From CAG-390 sp045633005 (GTDB lineage Bacteria; Bacillota; Clostridia; Oscillospirales; CAG-272), in the NCBI GenBank assembly GCA_045633005.1, contig JAZQXT010000080.1, positions 24,773-88,772 on the forward strand: a DNA stretch of 64,000 nucleotides, given 5' to 3'. Position numbers and translations under genes: made by a program. The notes under the pieces were generated by a model. The model was not told the origin of the DNA and did no database searches. It saw only the letters and a list, made by a program, of their open reading frames with translations. Shown piece by piece: positions 58,174 to 64,000 of this stretch (the first letter of the stretch is position 1; each line of letters starts with the position of its first letter).

Positions 58174-58590
58174 TTATTCTTCGCTGATGCGCGACTTTAT
58201 CTCTATCTTTTCCGCATCGGAATAGAGCTTGTCGATATTATAAAACTCGCGTGCCTCGCGGTTGAAGATGTGAACGATGACGTTTCCGTAGTCGATTACC
58301 ATCCACGAGTTGCCCGCTCCCCTGCCCTCGGCGCGATCGGGCTTGATGCCCGCAAGACCTATGCGGTATTCGACCTCGTCCTCAAGTGCGCGGACGTGGG
58401 TGGTGGACTTCGCAGTAGCAAGAACGAAGTAGTCGGTAAGGTCGGTCTTGTCAGCTACCTTTATGACCGATGCGTTCTCGGCGTTTTTGGCGTCAAGAAT
58501 ATGATAGATCTCCTCGGCGAGAGAGTCCGACGTAGGTCTTCCCGCTTCGTCGAGCTTGATCTCGGGGATCTTTACAATTTCATTATCCAT
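58174..58590 (-). CDS. rsfS: Ribosome silencing factor RsfS (iojap family)
   Basis: 138 residues from ATG 58590 behind CGGAGG. The family core lies between residues about 24 and 125 with ADKTDLTDYFVLATAKSTTHVRAL-like sequence and the NSWMVIDYGNVIVHIF stretch. The first 20 residues and the last 15 extend beyond the minimal domain. RsfS binds L14 and keeps ribosomal subunits apart when nutrients are low. Neighbours nadD and yqeK are its conserved partners. Confidence 0.93.
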   Translation of the reverse strand: MDNEIVKIPEIKLDEAGRPTSDSLAEEIYHILDAKNAENASVIKVADKTDLTDYFVLATAKSTTHVRALEDEVEYRIGLAGIKPDRAEGRGAGNSWMVIDYGNVIVHIFNREAREFYNIDKLYSDAEKIEIKSRISEE

Positions 58591-58609
58591 TTTTTCCTCC
58601 GATGAGTTT

Positions 58610-59248
58610 TTATATATTTTTATGGCTGACGAGATAATTTCTCGCCGCAATTGTGTCGGGGTGAATGACCGCGCCGTCCTCAACCAAGCCCGATATAGTC
58701 ATATCAAAGGCGGTTATAAGCACGGTGTCAAGGTGATCGTTGCGCTCCTCGCGCGTCATTTTTTCAGGCCCAGCATCCCAAAAAAGCGAGCGAAGCCTTA
58801 CGCAGTCGGGGAACGTTCGGCTGTCGTCGATATAGTCGGCAAGGAAAACGAGCTTTTCGTATATGCTCATATCCGCTCTGCCCGTGGTATGATAGCGCAC
58901 CGAGGACAGCACTCTGTTGTCCGCAAGGTCGGGGTAATCGGCGCGTATCTTTTCCGTAGCGGTACGGGCGTGGTGCGTTTTTGGTGCGCACAGCTCCTCG
59001 GCGGTCAGCGTAATGCCGTATTTTCGGCAAAGCTCAAGCTGTTCCTCGCCCTTTTTCTCCTTCGTTACGTCGTGCAAGAGTGCGGCGGCGCGAAGCACGC
59101 GCTCGCTCTCCGCATCATCCGCGTAAAGCTCACCAAGCCGCACTGCCATATCTTCGACGGCGAGGATGTGCCCCGCGCGTTTTGGGCTAAGGCTTTGCCT
59201 TATCTGCTCGCGCAGCTCAGCTAATCTTTCATCTGTGGGATCAAACAT
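58610..59248 (-). CDS. yqeK: HD-domain diadenosine tetraphosphatase YqeK
   Basis: 212 residues. HD metal ligands: RAGHILAVEDMAVRL near residue 24 (first His), AALLHDVTKEKK near 55 (HD), KTHHARTAT near 90, SSVRYHTTGR near 115 and LADYIDDSR near 135. The YqeK family hydrolyses Ap4A to ADP (symmetrical). Its SD lies in the last codons of nadD, a 4-bp gap. Confidence 0.93.
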   Translation of the reverse strand: MFDPTDERLAELREQIRQSLSPKRAGHILAVEDMAVRLGELYADDAESERVLRAAALLHDVTKEKKGEEQLELCRKYGITLTAEELCAPKTHHARTATEKIRADYPDLADNRVLSSVRYHTTGRADMSIYEKLVFLADYIDDSRTFPDCVRLRSLFWDAGPEKMTREERNDHLDTVLITAFDMTISGLVEDGAVIHPDTIAARNYLVSHKNI

Positions 59249-59252
59249 CTTA

Positions 59253-59870
59253 TTATGCTCCGTAAAGTCGGTTACGGCGGATATATTCCTCCACCGCGCT
59301 TGGCAAAAATCCGTCTACGCGCTCACCTGACGCAAGTCTGCGCCTTATCTCCGTCGAGGATATCTCAATAGGCTCCACGACCACGCGGCGCACGACGGCG
59401 TTATACCTTTCGGTATATTCCGTTATTTTTGAAAGTATACGCGCGCTGACTATAGGATCGTTCTCGCGCCTGACGTATATGGGGTAGCAGAGTCTGAATA
59501 TTTCCTCTGCCTCGCGCCATTTATCAAGAGTCAAGAGCATATCCGTTCCGCACAGCAAAAACAGCCGCGCGTCGGGTGCGCTGAGCTCGCGCAGAGTATC
59601 GACGGTATAGCTTACGCCTCCGCGCCTTATCTCCGTGTCGCTGACTATCACGCCCTCAACGTCCGCAAAGGCAAGCTCGCACATACGCAGGCGGTGACGC
59701 GCGTCGACCGTGCTTTCAAGCTGCTTGTGCGGCGGAATTGCGGTAGGAATGACGTAAAGATAATCAAGGCGCATCTGCTTCATAAAAGCGCGTGCCGCCT
59801 CCACGTGTCCCTTATGCGGCGGTGAAAACGTGCCGCCGTATATTCCTATCCGACGAATGCCGTCTATCAT
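59253..59870 (-). CDS. nadD: Nicotinate-nucleotide adenylyltransferase
   Basis: 205 residues. The nucleotidyltransferase motif GGTFSPPHKGHVEAA is at about residues 11-25, PTAIPPHKQ near 42, LLCGTDMLLTLDKW near 102, and the C-terminal ISSTEIRRRLASGE near 177. It forms deamido-NAD. It overlaps yhbY by ATGA, so is coupled to it. Confidence 0.96.
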   Translation of the reverse strand: MIDGIRRIGIYGGTFSPPHKGHVEAARAFMKQMRLDYLYVIPTAIPPHKQLESTVDARHRLRMCELAFADVEGVIVSDTEIRRGGVSYTVDTLRELSAPDARLFLLCGTDMLLTLDKWREAEEIFRLCYPIYVRRENDPIVSARILSKITEYTERYNAVVRRVVVEPIEISSTEIRRRLASGERVDGFLPSAVEEYIRRNRLYGA

Positions 59871-60157
59871 AATTCTATTTTCTTGTGAGTTTCGGACTCA
59901 CGGTAAAGGACCATTTTACGTCCTATCGTGCAGACCACGTCAGCGCCCGTAGCCTCGGCAAGTGCCTCGGCGGCGCTTCTCGGAGATTCCTCGCTGTTTT
60001 CAAGCACGGAAAGCTTGATAAGCTCCCTTGCCTCAAGCGCGTCTGACACGGTTTTTACAAGATTTTCGGTTATGCCGTCCTTGCCGACCTGCATAATAGT
60101 AGGCTCGTTAACGGCAAGCGAGCGAAGGTACGCTCTTTCCTTTGAAGTAAGACTCAT
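59867..60157 (-). CDS. yhbY: YhbY-type RNA-binding protein (CRM domain)
   Basis: 96 residues, a single CRM domain: LTSKERAYLRSLA at the start, IMQVGKDGITENLVK near 21 (the GxxG-like loop GKDG) and ARELIKLSVLEN near 43. It associates with pre-50S particles. Conserved next to nadD in Firmicutes. Confidence 0.93.
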   Translation of the reverse strand: MSLTSKERAYLRSLAVNEPTIMQVGKDGITENLVKTVSDALEARELIKLSVLENSEESPRSAAEALAEATGADVVCTIGRKMVLYRESETHKKIEL

Positions 60158-60166
60158 TGTTTTTCC

Positions 60167-60790
60167 TTATTTTTTATTTTTTATTCTGGCGCAAAGCTCA
60201 CGCCCTAAAAGCTCAACGGCTTTTCCGCGGTGGCTTACTGCGTTTTTCTCGTCCGCGCTCATTTCGGCAAAGGTCTTGCCAAACGCGCTGACAAGGAACA
60301 GCGGATCGTATCCGAAGCCGCCCTCTCCGCGATATTCGCGTATTATCTCTCCCTCGCATTTACCGAAAACGGTAAAATCATCGCCGTACTCTGCAAAATC
60401 TTTTGGGAAAACGCACGCCATACAGCAAACGAATGCGGCGCTTCGGTCGTTTTTATCCGCAAGGCGCGAAAGCAGCTTTTCGTTGTTCGCGGCATCGTCG
60501 TGCTCCTCGCCCGCGTAGCGTGCCGAGTAGATACCGGGCTCTCCTCCGAGGGCGTTTACCTCAAGCCCCGAATCGTCGGCAACCGAGATAAGACCCGAAA
60601 ACGACGCGGCGGCGTTTGCCTTTATCATAGCGTTTTCGGCAAAAGTGCTTCCGTTTTCCTCGATATCTCCGACGAATCCAACGTCGTCAAGTGACACAAG
60701 CTCGATGCTTTCGCCCGTGATATGAGCGGAAAGAAGCCTTTGAAGCTCGGCTATCTTGCCCTTGTTTTTTGATGCGATAAGTATCTTCAT
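60167..60790 (-). CDS. rdgB: XTP/dITP diphosphatase (RdgB/HAM1)
   Basis: 207 residues from ATG 60790, in front of which no SD is seen; the start overlaps the ftsY stop region (TGATATG), so translation is likely coupled. Motifs: IASKNKGKIAEL near residue 4, NGSTFAENAMIKA near 45, VADDSGLEVNALGGEPGIYSARYAG near 65-89, and GYDPLF near 154. It hydrolyses non-canonical purine triphosphates. Confidence 0.95.
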   Translation of the reverse strand: MKILIASKNKGKIAELQRLLSAHITGESIELVSLDDVGFVGDIEENGSTFAENAMIKANAAASFSGLISVADDSGLEVNALGGEPGIYSARYAGEEHDDAANNEKLLSRLADKNDRSAAFVCCMACVFPKDFAEYGDDFTVFGKCEGEIIREYRGEGGFGYDPLFLVSAFGKTFAEMSADEKNAVSHRGKAVELLGRELCARIKNKK

Positions 60791-60791
60791 A

Positions 60792-61697
60792 TCATTCAAA
60801 AAGTGCCTTTGTAAATTCCTCGGCATCGAACTCCTGCATATCGTCTATCTTTTCACCGACACCGATGAACTTGACGGGAAGCCCAAGCTCGCGTCTGATA
60901 GAAAGGACTATGCCGCCCTTTGCCGTGCCGTCAAGCTTGTTAAGGACGAGTCCCGTAAGCTCTGCGGCGTTTTTGAATTCCTTTGCCTGAAGGATGGCGT
61001 TCTGTCCCGTGGTAGCGTCAAGCACTAAAAGGTTTTCCCTTGCCGCACCGGGAAGCTCGCGGTCGATAACGCGATTTATCTTCGCAAGCTCGTTCATAAG
61101 ATTTTTCTTGTTATGAAGTCTGCCTGCGGTGTCAACTATCAGCACGTCGGCGTTGTGGCTACGCGCATAATTTGCGGCATCGTACACAACGGCGGCAGGA
61201 TCCGAACCCTCGCTCTGACGTATAAGCTCAACGCCCGCTCTGTCGCACCATACTGCAAGCTGGTCGATTGCGGCGGCGCGGAAGGTGTCCGCGGCGGCTA
61301 CTACGACCTTTTTGCCCTCGGCGCGAAGTCTGTTAGATATCTTGCCGACGGATGTGGTCTTTCCCGCTCCGTTTACGCCTATGACGAGGAGGACCGAGGG
61401 AGTGGTGTTAAGCGCGAGCGGCTCGCCCTCGCCTATCATTTCTGTAATTATCTCGCGCAGAGCGGCAACGGTGTCCTCGCGCGTTTTTATTCTATCGTCC
61501 TTTATCCTCTCGCGAAGCTGGTCAATTATCTCCTCAGCGGCGTTTACGCCAACGTCGGCGCATATGAGTATCTCCTCAAGCTCCTCAAGCGCCTCCTCGT
61601 CGATCTTGACAAAGCTGCGAAGCACGTTGTCTATCTGACCGAAGAGTGCGTTTTTGGTCTTTGCGAGACCTGCTTTAAGTTTATCAAAAAAGCCCAA
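60792..61697 (-). CDS. ftsY: Signal recognition particle receptor FtsY
   Basis: 301 residues, starting with TTG behind AAAGGAG. It lacks the long acidic A domain and begins directly with the N helices (FFDKLKAGLAKTKNALFGQ). G1 is GVNGAGKTTSVGKISN near 112, the insertion box has AAADTFRAAAIDQL, G3 is DTAGRLHNK and G4 is LNKLDGTAKGG. It receives ribosome-SRP complexes at the membrane. 17 bp behind smc. Confidence 0.97.
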   Translation of the reverse strand: MGFFDKLKAGLAKTKNALFGQIDNVLRSFVKIDEEALEELEEILICADVGVNAAEEIIDQLRERIKDDRIKTREDTVAALREIITEMIGEGEPLALNTTPSVLLVIGVNGAGKTTSVGKISNRLRAEGKKVVVAAADTFRAAAIDQLAVWCDRAGVELIRQSEGSDPAAVVYDAANYARSHNADVLIVDTAGRLHNKKNLMNELAKINRVIDRELPGAARENLLVLDATTGQNAILQAKEFKNAAELTGLVLNKLDGTAKGGIVLSIRRELGLPVKFIGVGEKIDDMQEFDAEEFTKALFE

Positions 61698-61714
61698 TTT
61701 CCGTTCTCCTTTCG

Positions 61715-64000
61715 TTAATTAAGCTCGTCCCAGATACCGCCCTTCTTGTTGACGATGTCGGCAACGTCGAGGGTAAGTATCTTGGATATGCCCGATTCGG
61801 GCATCGTTACGCCGTAAAGGCGGTCTGCGGCGTTCATCGTGCCGCGACGGTGTGATATAAGTATGAACTGCGTATCGTCCGAGTAACGTCTGATGTACTG
61901 CGCAAATCTCTCAACGTTGACTTCGTCAAGCGCCGCCTCGATCTCGTCAAGGATGCAGAACGGCGTGGGGTTTACCTGAAGTATCGCAAAGAATAGCGCG
62001 ATCGCGATAAACGCCTGCTCACCGCCCGAAAGCTGCATCAGCGATTTGATGATCTTTCCGGGAGGCGCCGCCTTTATTTCAATTCCGCTTTCAAGTACGT
62101 TGTCGGGATCAGTCAGGAGCAACTCGGCAGAGCCGCCGCCAAAAAGCTCGGCGAAGGTCTTTTTAAAGTTCTCGTTGATCTGATCAAACGAGGTAATAAA
62201 CGCCTTTTTCATCTCGCTCTCAAGCTGAACGATGACCTTTTCAAGCTCGTTCTTCGCCTTGACGAGATCCGCCATTTGTGCGGTAAGGTCGTCGTACTTT
62301 TGACGCTCGGTCTGATATTCCTCGATGGCGGCGGGGTTCGTCGCACCGATGTTTCTTATCTTATTTCGGTATTCGGTCTGTATCTGAAGCACAGCAGGGC
62401 GTTCCTCTGCAGTTATAGGCTCGTAGCCGAATTCAAGCGCTTGCGCGCGGGTAAGCTCGTGCTCGTCCCAGAACTTTTGCGAAGTCGCGTCAAGCTGTGA
62501 GCGAAGCTGTGCAAGCGAGGTCTCGCGGCGCAGCTTGGTCTGCATAAGCTCGTCCTTGCGCACCTGACGGTCGCGGGAAACGCGGCGGATATCCGCAAGC
62601 TTGCGTTCAAGCTCCATTCCGCCCGCCTCACTGCTGTCGCGGCGGCGGTTAAGCTCGGAAAGTGCCTCCTCGCTCTCGGTCTGTGCGGCAAGTATACCTG
62701 CGAGCTTTTCCTTAAGCTCTTTTACTATGTGGCGGCTCTCTCTTACGCGGGCATCCTTTTCGGCGGCATCCGCCTCAAAGCTCTTTGCCTTGCCGTGAGC
62801 CATATCAGCCATCGCGTTACAGCTTTCAATATCGCGGCGAAGCTCGGATATGCGAACCGTTATGCGCATAGCCTTTGCCTTAAGAGAATCCCTCTCGACG
62901 AGCAAGCCTCCGTGCTCCTCGGCGCGTTCTGCGCGGTACGCTTCAAGCTCGCTTATTTTCTCGCCAAGCTCTCGCGCTTTCACGTTGAGAGTAGCTATTT
63001 CCGCCTTTCTTCTTTCCTGCTCGCCTGCTACGTTTTTGAGGTCTGCGCGGAATTTTTCAAGAAGCTCGCGGTCGGCCTCAAGTGTTTCGCGTGCCTTTTC
63101 AAGCTTTGCTTCCTCAACTGCGCGTAGCGTTTCAATAAGCTTTATTTCATTCTCGTCAAACGCTATCTCCTCGTCAAGCGAGGTAAGCTCGGCGGTGAGC
63201 GTTTCAAGCATTTTGGCGAGTTTTTCGCTCTTTTCGGTAGCCTCGGTAAGCTCGCGGCTCATTCGCTTTATCTCGTCGGCGCGGGTAAGTATTCCGCTTC
63301 CCGTGCGTACCGAACCACCCGTAAACGAGCCGTCGCGGTTTATCTGCTGACCATCAAGAGTGACGGTTCGCACGCTGTATCTTACTTTTTTCGCCATTTC
63401 GGTGGCGTTTTCAAGGGTGTCAAATATTACTATCCTGCCAAGCATCGAGGAAAGTATCGACGAATAAACGCTGTCAGCCGAGACGAGCTGTGACGCTATA
63501 CCTATATAGCCCTTGCAGCTTGCCGCCTCCTGCATCTCGCGCGTGGGATTTCCGATAGGCTTTACGGACGTTAGCGGGAAGAACGTAGCTCTACCCGCGC
63601 TATCGCGCTTCAGGCACTCAATAGCCGCCCTTGCCGTTCTTTCGTCCTCGACTACTATATTCTGTATAGCTGCGCCGAGAGCCGTTTCGATAGCGGTGAC
63701 GTAGCGGCTTTCGACCTGAATGAGCGAGGAAAGCGGGCCGTGGATGCGACCTGCGTTTATCCTGCCCTCGCGGTATGCGCGCATTACGTGCTTTACGCTA
63801 TTGTTATATCCCTCAAAATGCTCCTCCATACGGCGAAGTGCATCTATCTTGCCCGAAAGAGTGTCGCGCTTCACGCTGAGCGAGGAAAGCTCTGTGCTTG
63901 CGGCATCGCTCCTTTGGTGCATCTCTGCGGAGCGCTTTTGCTTTTTATCAAGTATTGCGCCGTTTTCGGCAAGCTTTGCATCGTACTGTGCGATTGCAAG
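61715..64000 (-). CDS. smc: Chromosome segregation protein SMC, N-terminus off window
   Basis: The frame is open through the right edge, giving 761 visible codons and the stop at 61715-61717. Visible are part of the first coiled coil, the hinge (about 63250-63800: GRINAGRIHGPLSSLI, SILSSMLGRIVIFD, DGQQINRDGSFTGGSVR), the long second coiled coil, and the C-terminal ABC head with the signature QLSGGEQAFIAIALFFAI and Walker B FCILDEIEAALDE. The N-terminal head with Walker A lies outside. SMC condenses the chromosome with ScpA/ScpB. The smc-ftsY pair is conserved in Firmicutes. Confidence 0.95.
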   Translation of the reverse strand, partial: LAIAQYDAKLAENGAILDKKQKRSAEMHQRSDAASTELSSLSVKRDTLSGKIDALRRMEEHFEGYNNSVKHVMRAYREGRINAGRIHGPLSSLIQVESRYVTAIETALGAAIQNIVVEDERTARAAIECLKRDSAGRATFFPLTSVKPIGNPTREMQEAASCKGYIGIASQLVSADSVYSSILSSMLGRIVIFDTLENATEMAKKVRYSVRTVTLDGQQINRDGSFTGGSVRTGSGILTRADEIKRMSRELTEATEKSEKLAKMLETLTAELTSLDEEIAFDENEIKLIETLRAVEEAKLEKARETLEADRELLEKFRADLKNVAGEQERRKAEIATLNVKARELGEKISELEAYRAERAEEHGGLLVERDSLKAKAMRITVRISELRRDIESCNAMADMAHGKAKSFEADAAEKDARVRESRHIVKELKEKLAGILAAQTESEEALSELNRRRDSSEAGGMELERKLADIRRVSRDRQVRKDELMQTKLRRETSLAQLRSQLDATSQKFWDEHELTRAQALEFGYEPITAEERPAVLQIQTEYRNKIRNIGATNPAAIEEYQTERQKYDDLTAQMADLVKAKNELEKVIVQLESEMKKAFITSFDQINENFKKTFAELFGGGSAELLLTDPDNVLESGIEIKAAPPGKIIKSLMQLSGGEQAFIAIALFFAILQVNPTPFCILDEIEAALDEVNVERFAQYIRRYSDDTQFILISHRRGTMNAADRLYGVTMPESGISKILTLDVADIVNKKGGIWDELN

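Overview
The window is a gene-dense stretch of a spore-forming, low-to-medium GC Gram-positive anaerobe, most likely an uncultured member of the class Clostridia. The evidence is spoVT, the spoIIAA-spoIIAB-sigF operon, a SipL-like SPOCS/LysM protein, a GerA/SpoVAF-type germination protein, two T-box leaders, an archaeal-type short ProS, a typical Firmicutes leuS-rsfS-yqeK-nadD-yhbY-rdgB-ftsY-smc block, and strong SD and TTGACA-17-TATAAT promoter signals. No phage, IS element, CRISPR array, rRNA or plasmid function is visible. The left end cuts an APC amino-acid permease and the right end cuts smc; both are partial.

Layout: 1-3.2 kb holds small regulators (two XRE proteins, a P-loop kinase-like protein, a DUF6442-type membrane protein), the first of three unusual palindromic arrays, and tRNA-Leu(CAA). 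3.4-7.7 kb holds glmS, the SipL-like gene and spoVT. 7.9-11.8 kb holds a PrsW-type protease with a membrane partner, a secreted beta-helix protein and a beta-propeller-like orphan; the first and second of these units share the same tandem response-regulator box at their promoters. 11.8-20.2 kb carries a PHP phosphoesterase, yceD-rpmF, an FKBP/trigger-factor-like lipoprotein, gap, a TagA-type glycosyltransferase, proS, rodA and a DUF4830 gene. 20.2-28.1 kb carries the germination gene, tsaE-tsaB-rpiB-ispD-ispF-rpe, then a T-box controlling an XRE-cupin-acyl-CoA-synthetase fusion. 28.1-32 kb has the second array and a response regulator / histidine kinase / HtrA operon in which the kinase is interrupted by an in-frame TGA. 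32-39 kb has ychF, a DUF1700-DUF4097 pair, trmB-truB, the spoIIA operon and the third array. 39-46 kb is an EF-G paralogue with a small membrane protein, then nagA-metG-tatD. 46-50.4 kb is a cell-surface set: an Ig-like surface protein, TspO, a family-10-like glycosidase lipoprotein and an SGNH esterase lipoprotein. 50.4-64 kb is thrS with its own T-box, mgsA-MinD-like, DUF436, nagB, rpsU, and the leuS...smc operon.

How genes work together: glmS, nagA and nagB form the amino-sugar interconversion route at fructose-6-phosphate, although they lie in three places. spoIIAA/AB/sigF, spoVT, SipL-like and SpoVAF-like proteins span sporulation from compartment-specific sigma control to coat assembly and germination. 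RodA and a TagA-type enzyme serve envelope synthesis. rpsU, rpmF, proS, thrS, leuS, metG, tsaE/B, trmB, truB and rsfS are translation functions.

The most unusual signal is a family of three roughly 170-185 bp arrays (2838-3012, 28148-28316, 38797-38979). Each is built from a short word private to that array, repeated between different mini-hairpins and then inverted in the second half. Each sits between the 3' ends of convergent transcription units, right beside an intrinsic terminator. The pattern predicts a branched, fishbone-like nucleic-acid structure that I do not recognise as a named element. The second is a T-box riboswitch in front of an acyl-CoA synthetase fused to its own XRE-cupin regulator.
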